Positions 5,669 to 12,448 of a DNA stretch of 18,229 nucleotides are shown piece after piece; position 1 is the stretch's first letter; each line of letters opens with the position of its first letter. The position numbers and the translations under genes are program-made. The stretch is from Firmicutes bacterium UBA6226 (GTDB lineage Bacteria > Bacillota_A > Clostridia > Peptostreptococcales > Acidaminobacteraceae). The stretch spans positions 5,182 to 23,410 of the forward strand of contig DJWQ01000223.1 in assembly GCA_002441045.1 (NCBI GenBank), given 5' to 3'. The notes beneath the pieces are model-generated. The model was not told where the DNA came from and ran no database searches. It saw only the letters and a program-made list of their open reading frames with translations.

Positions 5669-8212
5669 ATGAATCAAGGAATATTTGGATATATATCTAG
5701 CTTTGCTTTATTATGCTATATGTTTTTGTTAATGATATTTATCAATGCAGAGCGTAATAAAATTGTTAAATCATTTCAATTAATTTTGGTCGCTATGATT
5801 TTATGGACAGGTGGCTCCTTGTTAATGCGGCTTCAATTTTGGCCAAACTACGTGTTCTGGTACCATGTGTCGTTAGGCGGCTTGATGCTGGTGGTATACA
5901 GTTATTTTAATTTTATAGCCTCCTTTACAGAACAGAAGGTGAAAGCTTTTTCTGTTGGTTACTTTGTTATGCTATTGGCATGTTTTTTAGTCAATATTCC
6001 CAATGGTGTTCTATTGCATTGGCCAGTTTTAGTGGTAGAAAATGGTTTGTCCAAAATGGTATATAACAGTATGACCTATTTAGTGTCCATTTTATTTATC
6101 GCTTCAGGAATCGTCGTTGGACATATGTTCTTTATGTTACTGAAAACGTTTAGAAATAATGGGCGACTAAAAAAGCAATCAATGCCGATTATTTTGGGTA
6201 TTCTAACGCTGTTTGCGGGTAATCTAGCATTAATTTTGCCGATATTTGCTGGATTTCCAATAGATATAGTTGCAGGTGTTATCAATGCAGGGTTTTTAAT
6301 GTATGCGCTAATCAAAAGACATCTATTTAAACTAAAATTAATGGCCACAGAAAGCGTAGGCTATCTATTTTGTGTGGTTTTGGGCTTTCCTGTTTTTTAT
6401 AATTTATTGCCTTATTTAGAAGAGCATATTATATCACGCGTAAATGGCGTTCAAAAGTTTGAGCTCCCAATTTACTTGTTAAGCTTTGTCATAGTGGTTT
6501 CATTACTTTTCTATGTTTGGAAAAAGGTCATTGCAAGTATCTTCATCAGAGAGGAAGAGGAGCGCAACGACATCTTAAAAAATTTCACAACAAATGTTTC
6601 AAAAACGCTGAAGCTTAACGATATCATGCATAATACAGTTGAAGCCATCGGCCTAGCAACGGGGATTAAAAAAATCGTAATTGGACTAAATGAATTCCAT
6701 TCAGGTGATTTTAAGTTGAGGTATAGTGACCAATCATTAGCGGATTTGTCCTATGTTTTAAAGAGTGATAATCCGATCATAAATTGGCTAAGACAGAATG
6801 ATGAAATACTATTTTTAGATGAGTTTGAACACACAATTGCCTATAAAAGTCTATGGGAATCTGAAAAATATCAGTTGAGTCGTTTGTCAGCCAAATATTG
6901 TGTCGGATTAAAAGAAAATGGAGAGTTGATCGGTATTATCTTATTCTCTGATTTTGGTAGAAAATCGAAACTGAAACTGTCTGATTTTAATGTTATAGAA
7001 TCGATTTGTACAGTTGCATCTATAGCGATTAAAAACGCACATACTTATGAAAAGGCGTATCTAGAAGCGCGAACAGACGACTTAACTGGCGTTTTAAATC
7101 GAAAGTACTTTTTTGAAATAGTGACAGATTTATTTGATAAATGTTTTGAAGGCTCATTGGCGTTACTCATAATCAATATAGATGACTTCAAACTCTATAA
7201 TCAATTGTATGGCGTTAAACAGGCTGATGAGACATTAAGGCGTGTCGCTGAAATTATTAAATCAAGTATTGGCGAACAAGGTTATATCTCTAGGTACAGT
7301 GGTAAGGAATTTGCTATTCTTCTACCAAACTATGACGTGTTCACTACCAAACGCTTGGCTGAATCCATAAGAGATCAAATCGGAGAGTTAACAAAGAGCT
7401 TGAATGGTGATCGTCTCAAACGATTAACCATAAGTGCGGGGATAAGTGTTGCACCCTATGGCGCTAAGTCAGTAAAAGAGTTGATAGATAACGCTGATCA
7501 AGCTGTATTTCAGGTCAAACGTAAAGGAAAGAACGCGATACGTGTATTTGATACGTATATTACATCTGATAAAGGTGAGCAAGAAGTCGACTATAATCAA
7601 GTTTACGATGAATATAAATCGACGATTTTATCATTGATGGCTGCAATCGATGCGAAAGACCATTATACGTTTAATCATTCTGATAATGTTGCAAACTACG
7701 CAGTTAATTTAGCCAATGAGTTGAAACTCAATAAAATAACCGTAGAGCATATTCGACAAGCTGCTCTATTACACGATATTGGGAAAATTAGCATCTCAGA
7801 AACAGTTTTAAACAAACCAGGGAAGTTAAACGCTGAAGAATTTGAGATCATGCAAGGTCATGTTGAGGCTTCTATCAATATTATTCGCCACTTACCTTCG
7901 CTGGATTATGTTATTCCAGCCGTTCTAGGGCATCATGAACGTTACGACGGCAAAGGGTATCCAAGAAGAATATCAGGAGAAGATATACCTTTAACCGCTA
8001 GAATTTTATGTATAGCAGACTCTTTTGATGCAATGATTTCAAAACGTTGTTATAAACCTGAAATGCCAATTAGTACTGCGCTTCAAATTCTTGAAGAGGA
8101 AGCAGGAAAACAGTTTGATCCACAATTGGTTTCTGTATTTTCGGATATGGTAAAGAGAGAGCAAAAAGATGAACTTTATATGGATCGATTAAAGGTTGTA
8201 AAAAGTTACTAA
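5669..8212 (+). CDS. Multi-TM receptor with GAF, degenerate GGDEF and intact HD-GYP domains
   Basis: An 847-residue membrane signalling protein. Residues about 5-215 contain roughly seven hydrophobic helices resembling the 7TM sensor module of histidine kinases. Two further helices (about 225-245 and 268-288) come before a charged linker (EEEERND) and a GAF-like domain (about 305-455). The GGDEF domain (about 465-620) keeps DDLTGVLNR and IDDFK, but the signature reads S544-G-K-E-F548, with Lys at the metal-binding acidic position, so cyclase activity is probably lost. The HD-GYP domain (about 650-840) is complete: HSDNV, H702-D703 in HDIGK, H755-H756 and HHERYDGKGYP ending at P765, and ADSFDAM. 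It should therefore hydrolyse c-di-GMP, with the GGDEF part perhaps binding GTP as a regulator. ATG at 5669 is preceded by AGGGGGTGA with a 5-nt spacer; the upstream GTG at 5660 lies inside that site. It is the last gene of the GH3 operon. Confidence 0.92.
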   Translation: MNQGIFGYISSFALLCYMFLLMIFINAERNKIVKSFQLILVAMILWTGGSLLMRLQFWPNYVFWYHVSLGGLMLVVYSYFNFIASFTEQKVKAFSVGYFVMLLACFLVNIPNGVLLHWPVLVVENGLSKMVYNSMTYLVSILFIASGIVVGHMFFMLLKTFRNNGRLKKQSMPIILGILTLFAGNLALILPIFAGFPIDIVAGVINAGFLMYALIKRHLFKLKLMATESVGYLFCVVLGFPVFYNLLPYLEEHIISRVNGVQKFELPIYLLSFVIVVSLLFYVWKKVIASIFIREEEERNDILKNFTTNVSKTLKLNDIMHNTVEAIGLATGIKKIVIGLNEFHSGDFKLRYSDQSLADLSYVLKSDNPIINWLRQNDEILFLDEFEHTIAYKSLWESEKYQLSRLSAKYCVGLKENGELIGIILFSDFGRKSKLKLSDFNVIESICTVASIAIKNAHTYEKAYLEARTDDLTGVLNRKYFFEIVTDLFDKCFEGSLALLIINIDDFKLYNQLYGVKQADETLRRVAEIIKSSIGEQGYISRYSGKEFAILLPNYDVFTTKRLAESIRDQIGELTKSLNGDRLKRLTISAGISVAPYGAKSVKELIDNADQAVFQVKRKGKNAIRVFDTYITSDKGEQEVDYNQVYDEYKSTILSLMAAIDAKDHYTFNHSDNVANYAVNLANELKLNKITVEHIRQAALLHDIGKISISETVLNKPGKLNAEEFEIMQGHVEASINIIRHLPSLDYVIPAVLGHHERYDGKGYPRRISGEDIPLTARILCIADSFDAMISKRCYKPEMPISTALQILEEEAGKQFDPQLVSVFSDMVKREQKDELYMDRLKVVKSY

Positions 8213-8224
8213 AGTAAACTAAAA

Positions 8225-8271
8225 GGAGCTATTGCTTATCTATTGATTAGATAGGCAGTAGCTCCCTTTTT
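8225..8271. terminator. Bidirectional terminator between the HD-GYP and oxidoreductase genes
   Basis: An 18-bp stem (8225-8242 with 8248-8265) starts with GGAGCTA and has two G.T wobbles and a 5-nt TTGAT loop. It is followed by CTTTTTATT on the plus strand and by CTTTTAGTTT on the minus strand. It therefore serves both convergent genes. The stop codon of the minus gene (8270-8272) lies in the T-tract. Confidence 0.9.
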
Positions 8272-9169
8272 ATTCCAATCGTTTAACAATGGCTTCACAT
8301 AGCTCATGTGTTTGTAGGTCTTTTTCTGAGCTTTCTTGATAGCCATTATCCTTTGAAACTTGTTCTAGAAATGCTTCAATAATACTTTTAAAACCTCTTC
8401 GAGTTAAAATGGGAAGCCAAGGATCTGTAAAGTAGACTGTTTTTTGTCCATCTCGTAGTACTTCAAGCGCATCGAGATTTCTTAAAATTCTCTTTTCGCC
8501 GTTCCCGATAACTGTAATCGTCTCTTCTGTTATCCCAGCATTACGATGCATAATCCCGACTGCTGATCGATTTGCACCATAAAGCTGTAAACTAACACCA
8601 ATTAGTTTCTTATCTTGATAAAACCCTTTGACCCAAAAATGATGAATAGGTTCAGACATAAGATAAAGCAAAGTATCAATCACATGTATAAAATCGTCAT
8701 AAATAAACGTTCTAGGTAAAGCAGGACTAAAAACTCGATTTTTCTCGTAATGGATCATATTGTAGGCATCATCATTTCTAAGTGACTTTAACATGGGAAT
8801 ATATCTGCGGTTAAAGCCAACCTTAAAAAAAACATCCTGACTTTTAGCAAGTGCGTAGAGTTCGCGAATCGTTTCAAAGTGATAACCGACGGGTTTATCA
8901 ACATAAGTTGGAATTCTATTGGATAGAAGCTTATAACAAATTTCAGGGTGCACTTCAGTTGCGGCATGAACAAATGCTGCATCGATGCCTTCTTCTATTA
9001 GAGCATCTAAATCAGTGGTACAATGAATACTTTTATATTTGTGCAAGCATTCTCTTAAAATAACCTCATTTCGACTACAAAGCCATAGTTCAATACCTTC
9101 TAAAGTGGAAAGTATAGGTAAATAAGCCTTTTGCGCAATATCTCCAATGCCGATCATCACAATTTTCAT
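8270..9169 (-). CDS. Gfo/Idh/MocA family oxidoreductase, MviM/YceM-like
   Basis: A predicted 299-residue NAD(P)-dependent oxidoreductase. The N-terminus MKIVMIGIGDIAQKAYLP is a Rossmann nucleotide-binding turn (G7, G9, A12). FVHAATEVHPEI, YVDKPVGYH with K92 (equivalent to the family's EKP lysine) and VGFNRRYIP follow in the order seen in E. coli MviM/YceM, and DDFIHVID gives the usual downstream His/Asp pair. Members of this superfamily oxidise or reduce sugar, inositol or related hydroxyl groups; the substrate of the MviM branch is not established, and nothing nearby suggests one. ATG at 9169 is chosen because a longer in-frame reading from 9211 would start inside the likely -10 element (TATAAT at 9206-9201) and has no ribosome site. 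An AAGGATGG sequence lies about 9 nt before the chosen start. Transcribed alone, divergent from arginase. Confidence 0.85.
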   Translation of the reverse strand: MKIVMIGIGDIAQKAYLPILSTLEGIELWLCSRNEVILRECLHKYKSIHCTTDLDALIEEGIDAAFVHAATEVHPEICYKLLSNRIPTYVDKPVGYHFETIRELYALAKSQDVFFKVGFNRRYIPMLKSLRNDDAYNMIHYEKNRVFSPALPRTFIYDDFIHVIDTLLYLMSEPIHHFWVKGFYQDKKLIGVSLQLYGANRSAVGIMHRNAGITEETITVIGNGEKRILRNLDALEVLRDGQKTVYFTDPWLPILTRRGFKSIIEAFLEQVSKDNGYQESSEKDLQTHELCEAIVKRLE

Positions 9170-9200
9170 AATATCATCCCATCCTTCTTCTATACAAAAA

Positions 9201-9231
9201 ATTATACCCATTTAAAGCTATAAAAACACAA
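9201..9231 (-). promoter_or_regulatory. Probable promoter of the MviM-like gene
   Basis: On the minus strand a perfect TATAAT (9206-9201) is preceded by TTGTGT (9231-9226, 3 of 6 matches to TTGACA) with a rather long 19-bp spacer. The predicted transcript starts near 9194, about 25 nt before the ATG at 9169. The -10 is strong and the -35 is weak. Confidence 0.5.
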
Positions 9232-9264
9232 GAAAAAACATTGTACTAATATGCAAACATACAC

Positions 9265-9293
9265 TTGACGACATGCTGTGTTTGAAGTAAAAT
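9265..9293 (+). promoter_or_regulatory. rocF: Sigma-A promoter of the arginase gene
   Basis: TTGACG (9265-9270, 5 of 6) and TAAAAT (9288-9293, 5 of 6) are separated by an ideal 17-bp spacer. Transcription would start at about 9300, so a 50-nt leader carries the palindrome at 9311-9330 and the ribosome site GGAG just before the start codon. Confidence 0.75.
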
Positions 9294-9310
9294 CATACTT
9301 GTATTATGTA

Positions 9311-9330
9311 TATGCATTTATAAATGCATA
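9311..9330. promoter_or_regulatory. Perfect 20-bp palindrome in the arginase leader, candidate operator
   Basis: TATGCATTTATAAATGCATA is an exact palindrome lying 10-30 bp downstream of the predicted start of transcription and 21 bp before the arginase ATG. A dimeric repressor bound here could block the arginase promoter. It resembles an arginine (ARG) box in having TGnAT half-sites around an AT core, but the half-sites are 6 bp apart instead of 4, so ArgR/AhrC binding is uncertain. As it has no loop, an RNA hairpin is less likely to be its role. Confidence 0.5.
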
Positions 9331-9351
9331 AATTTGAAATGGAGCGTGTTT

Positions 9352-10263
9352 ATGAAGCCTACAATTAATTCAAATTTGACGTTAATCGGTGTTGCAATAG
9401 ACTTGGGCGCTGGTACACCTGGCGTTAGCTTAGGACCATCTGCTATGAGATATGCTGGTGTTAGAGAAAGACTTGAAAATATTGGATATCACATAGAGGA
9501 TCTAGGGGATATCGTTGCATCAAAACCTGCATCACCATTAGCTGAAACAGAAAAGCTTAGATTTCTTGATGAGGTAACAAGAGTCAATGAAGAGCTTTGT
9601 CAAAAGGTGGATACAGTGATGAAATCAGGTAGATTTCCACTTGTTATGGGTGGCGATCACAGCATTGCTATAGGCACTATTGCAGGCGTTCTTCAAAACA
9701 AAAAAAATCTTGGCGTTATTTGGTTTGATGCACATGGCGACATAAACACAGAAGAAACGTCACCAAGTGGTAATATTCACGGCATGCCAGTAGCAGTAAG
9801 CTTAGGCCTTGGACATGACAAATTGACTTCTATTGGTGGAAAAGAAAGCAAACTTAATACAAAGAATATTGTGTTCGTTGGGTGTAGAGACCTTGATCAG
9901 GGCGAGAGAAGAATTTTAAAGGAGCTTGGAATTACAGTATTTACAATGCATGAGATAGATCGTTTGGGGATGACTGAAGTTATGAACCGTGCGATTGCTA
10001 TAGCATCAGACGGTACAGATGGTATACATGTAAGTTTTGATCTTGACAGTTTAGATCCTTCTATCGTACAAGGAACGGGTACGAGAGTGCCTGGTGGCTT
10101 AACTTACAGAGAAGGACATCTTGCTTTAGAGTTAATTGCACTTTCAGAGAAAGTAGTTAGTGCAGAGTTTGTGGAAGTGAATCCAATTATTGATCATCAT
10201 AACGAAACTGCAAAAACTGCAGTGGCGCTTATAGGGTCACTTATGGGTGAGTGGTTAATCTAA
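9352..10263 (+). CDS. rocF: Arginase
   Basis: A 303-residue cytoplasmic manganese enzyme that hydrolyses arginine to ornithine and urea; length fits bacterial arginases. All metal ligands are present: H103 in GGDHS, D126, H128 and D130 in WFDAHGDINT, and D230 and D232 in SFDLDSLDP. The stretches SGNIHGMPVA and GTGTRVPGGLTYREGH and the C-terminal VEVNPIID are typical of arginase rather than agmatinase. ATG at 9352 follows GGAG with a 7-nt spacer; the in-frame TTG at 9334 has no ribosome site. It stands alone, with its own promoter and terminator and no rocDE or urease genes beside it, so arginine use here may serve ornithine/proline supply or nitrogen release through pathways encoded elsewhere. 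The palindrome in its leader suggests specific regulation. Confidence 0.95.
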   Translation: MKPTINSNLTLIGVAIDLGAGTPGVSLGPSAMRYAGVRERLENIGYHIEDLGDIVASKPASPLAETEKLRFLDEVTRVNEELCQKVDTVMKSGRFPLVMGGDHSIAIGTIAGVLQNKKNLGVIWFDAHGDINTEETSPSGNIHGMPVAVSLGLGHDKLTSIGGKESKLNTKNIVFVGCRDLDQGERRILKELGITVFTMHEIDRLGMTEVMNRAIAIASDGTDGIHVSFDLDSLDPSIVQGTGTRVPGGLTYREGHLALELIALSEKVVSAEFVEVNPIIDHHNETAKTAVALIGSLMGEWLI

Positions 10264-10272
10264 AAGTAAAAT

Positions 10273-10327
10273 AGCGCTTAAAATGAAACGTGTTGATAGA
10301 CATTACGAGTCATTTTAAGCGCTTTTA
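10273..10327. terminator. Bidirectional terminator between arginase and the CC/Se-motif gene
   Basis: A perfect 14-bp stem pairs AGCGCTTAAAATGA (10273-10286) with its complement at 10310-10323 around a 23-nt loop. TTTTAATTT follows on the plus strand and ATTTTACTTTTA on the minus strand, so it can stop both convergent transcripts. The loop is long for a terminator but can fold further (CGT with ACG). Confidence 0.85.
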
Positions 10328-10340
10328 ATTTGGATAAAAA

Positions 10341-10643
10341 TTATGACTTACCTTGGATTTGAACGCCTGATACAGTAACGCTGGAACCAATTACTTTTTT
10401 TTGCAATGACATTTGTACCACACCACCAGTATAACGTGCACGCTTGGTCATATAGACGTCAATACCGTCGATTGTTTCATGGTAATATAGCTCTGTTTTG
10501 TTTGGAACTTTGTAAGAAATATCTTCTAACTCGAAAAAACCACAACAGCCACCACCAGAAATAGTAACGTCATAAGTAAGTGTATTTTTACCTTTTCCCT
10601 TAAGATACGCAATCAGGTCTTGAGATAATTGAACTTGAATCAT
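10341..10643 (-). CDS. CC/Se-motif family protein (HesB/IscA-like), cysteine form
   Basis: A 100-residue soluble protein with the glycine-rich GGGCCG motif at 30-35 (C33, C34). This matches the small 'CC/Se motif family (seleno)protein' group found in anaerobic bacteria, in which the second Cys is replaced by selenocysteine in some members; here both are ordinary Cys codons, so no SECIS is needed. The surrounding beta-rich sequence (LTYDVTISGGGCCGFFE, then IDGIDVYMTKRA) resembles HesB/IscA-like folds, but the usual Cys-x-Cys near the C-terminus of IscA is absent. A redox or metal/selenium-related role is plausible and unproven. AGGAGT lies 5 nt before the ATG. It is divergent from the helicase gene. 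Confidence 0.75.
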   Translation of the reverse strand: MIQVQLSQDLIAYLKGKGKNTLTYDVTISGGGCCGFFELEDISYKVPNKTELYYHETIDGIDVYMTKRARYTGGVVQMSLQKKVIGSSVTVSGVQIQGKS

Positions 10644-10684
10644 ATTGGACTCCTAAAACTAACCTATAAAAAAGAACACTACAA

Positions 10685-10693
10685 TGATATAAT
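10685..10693 (+). promoter_or_regulatory. Extended -10 promoter of the DEAD-box helicase gene
   Basis: TGATATAAT is an exact TGnTATAAT element. The -35 region (TATAAA at 10665-10670) is poor. Transcription would begin near 10700, giving a leader of about 47 nt. Confidence 0.6.
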
Positions 10694-10746
10694 AAAATGT
10701 ATGATAAAATTTGTCTAGCAAAACACATAGAAGGGATCAAGCAAAT

Positions 10747-12330
10747 ATGACTTTCTCACAATTCAAATTATCTGAAGATCTGATTAAATCACTAAATGAA
10801 ATTGAATATACAACGCCTACAGAGGTTCAAAATAAAGCAATACCAAAAGTTCTTGAAGGAAAGGACTTAATTGTACTTTCAAAAACGGGAAGTGGAAAAA
10901 CTGGCGCATTTGGCATACCGATTATTGAGAAAATAAATGAAAATACGAGCTTGCCACAAGCACTTATTCTAACACCAACGCGCGAGCTTGCGGTTCAGGT
11001 GGATCAAGATATAAAAAAGATGTCTAAACATAGTGGACTAAAAACTGCAGTCGTCTATGGTGGGCACAGTATGTTTCATGAAGTGGATAAATTGACACAA
11101 GGGGTTGCTATAGTAACTGGGACACCAGGTAGAGTGATTGATCATATTCAACAAGGTAACTTAAAAACGAAAGAAATCAAGTATTTGGTTTTAGATGAAG
11201 CTGATAGAATGTTGGATATGGGATTCATCGATCAAGTCAAAAAAATTATAAAAACGGTGCCTCGCGAGCGTATTACTCTTTTGTTTTCTGCAACTATGCC
11301 ACCGGAAATCAATCATTTATGCAAACACTATATGAATGAACCTGAGTCGATAGAAATTCAAAGTGATTCAAAGACTGTGGACACCATAGAACAATACTAT
11401 ACTAGAGTTGAGCACAATGAGAAAAGAAAGCAACTATTTAGAATTCTGACAGTGGAAAATCCAGACAGTTGTTTGGTTTTTTGTAACACGCGAATTGAAG
11501 TGGACAAAGTGAATGCTTATCTTAGAAGTAAAGGCTTTGCTGCGAAAGCGATCCACGGCGCAAACTCACAAAATAACCGTATGAAATCCATTCAACAGTT
11601 TAAAAAAGGTAGTGTAGACGTGTTAGTTGCTACTGATGTTGCTGCAAGGGGGCTTCATATTGATGATTTAACCATGGTCATCAATTATGATGTACCACAG
11701 GATAAGGATAATTATATCCATAGAATTGGAAGGACAGGACGTGCTGGTAATGGTGGTAAAGCACTTACACTTGTTACGAGTAATGATCTCTATACACTTT
11801 ATGAGATTGAAGAACATATAGGTGCCATGATTCCTGAAAGAGAACTGCCTACTGAAGCAGAGTTTCAGGCGATGCCTAAAAGAGAGCCATTACCAGTTGA
11901 ACCTACAAAATCAGAACACAAGAAGCCATATCCTTCTAAATCAAAGTCATCACAATCGAAAACTGGATACAGTAAGTCTTCACAAAGCAATAAGCCAAGT
12001 GGTACTAAAGGCACAAGTCAATCAATGAGTTCTTCAAGTGAGATCCGTAAAGCGAATAGCTCTTCTTATAAAGCTGGGGGACAATCACAAAGAACAGAAG
12101 AACAAAAAAATAGAAAATATACAAATCAATCTGATCGCAATTCAGATAGTCGTAAATCCCACCCTCGTATCCATCAGCAACAGACTTCAAGCAAGACGGT
12201 TTCTGAAACGACTAAAGTGATACAACCAGTGCAAAATTCATCAAAAACAAATAATACAATTATTGAACAAAATATCCAAAGTAAAAAACCATCCTTCCTA
12301 AACAAGATCAAAAATTGGTTTAAAAAATAA
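10747..12330 (+). CDS. DEAD-box ATP-dependent RNA helicase with long Ser/Lys-rich tail
   Basis: A 527-residue helicase that unwinds RNA duplexes, with likely roles in ribosome assembly, mRNA decay or growth in the cold. All core motifs are present: the Q-motif (FSQF... TPTEVQ), Walker A SKTGSGKT at 45-52, PTRELAVQ, TPGR, DEAD at 150-153, SAT, VATDVAARGLHI and HRIGRTGRAG from 325. The core ends near residue 375. About 135 low-complexity residues rich in Ser, Lys, Gln and Asn follow, probably disordered and RNA-binding. The protein ends in FLNKIKNWFKK, a short basic amphipathic helix. The architecture resembles RhlE/CshA-like proteins, and I cannot assign one exact orthologue. ATG at 10747 begins at the Q-motif; GAAGGG lies about 11 nt upstream, a longish spacer. 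The in-frame TTG at 10711 has no ribosome site. Confidence 0.93.
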   Translation: MTFSQFKLSEDLIKSLNEIEYTTPTEVQNKAIPKVLEGKDLIVLSKTGSGKTGAFGIPIIEKINENTSLPQALILTPTRELAVQVDQDIKKMSKHSGLKTAVVYGGHSMFHEVDKLTQGVAIVTGTPGRVIDHIQQGNLKTKEIKYLVLDEADRMLDMGFIDQVKKIIKTVPRERITLLFSATMPPEINHLCKHYMNEPESIEIQSDSKTVDTIEQYYTRVEHNEKRKQLFRILTVENPDSCLVFCNTRIEVDKVNAYLRSKGFAAKAIHGANSQNNRMKSIQQFKKGSVDVLVATDVAARGLHIDDLTMVINYDVPQDKDNYIHRIGRTGRAGNGGKALTLVTSNDLYTLYEIEEHIGAMIPERELPTEAEFQAMPKREPLPVEPTKSEHKKPYPSKSKSSQSKTGYSKSSQSNKPSGTKGTSQSMSSSSEIRKANSSSYKAGGQSQRTEEQKNRKYTNQSDRNSDSRKSHPRIHQQQTSSKTVSETTKVIQPVQNSSKTNNTIIEQNIQSKKPSFLNKIKNWFKK

Positions 12331-12336
12331 AGCAAG

Positions 12337-12380
12337 ACTCACTTTTTTGACAGATCGTGTCTAAAAAAGTGAGTTTTTTT
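12337..12380 (+). terminator. Intrinsic terminator of the helicase gene
   Basis: ACTCACTTTTTT (from 12337) pairs perfectly with AAAAAAGTGAGT (ending 12374). An inner GACA/TGTC pair caps the stem around a 5-nt loop, with one unpaired base. The stem is followed by a run of seven or more T. It insulates the sigma-factor operon from helicase transcription. Confidence 0.9.
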
Positions 12381-12388
12381 CTTGGCAA

Positions 12389-12415
12389 TGAAACTTTTAC
12401 TGTCTTATTTACGTT
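12389..12415 (+). promoter_or_regulatory. ECF-type promoter, probably autoregulated, upstream of the sigV-like gene
   Basis: TGAAAC at 12389-12394, continuing as TGAAACTTTT, and CGTT at 12412-12415 are separated by 17 bp. This matches the TGAAAC / CGT pattern of promoters read by SigV-, SigW- and SigX-like ECF factors, and nothing resembling a good sigma-A promoter is seen between the terminator and the gene. The predicted start is near 12421, with the ribosome site AGGAG about 20 nt further on. Confidence 0.65.
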
Positions 12416-12448
12416 TTAAAGATGAGTAAGCTTACTATAGGAGTCAAA

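Noticed and set aside
9170..9211. A longer N-terminus (14 extra residues) for the MviM-like protein
   Set aside because: The extension covers the probable -10 element, lacks a ribosome site and comes before a canonical Rossmann start (MKIVMIG).
9311..9330. Reading the arginase palindrome as a classical ARG box
   Set aside because: The TGnAT half-sites are separated by 6 bp, not the 4 bp of known ArgR/AhrC boxes, so it is reported only as an unassigned candidate operator.
12422..12448. ATG at 12422 as the start of the ECF sigma factor
   Set aside because: There is no ribosome site upstream, and the codon coincides with the predicted transcription start of the ECF promoter; ATG 12449 has AGGAG at ideal spacing.
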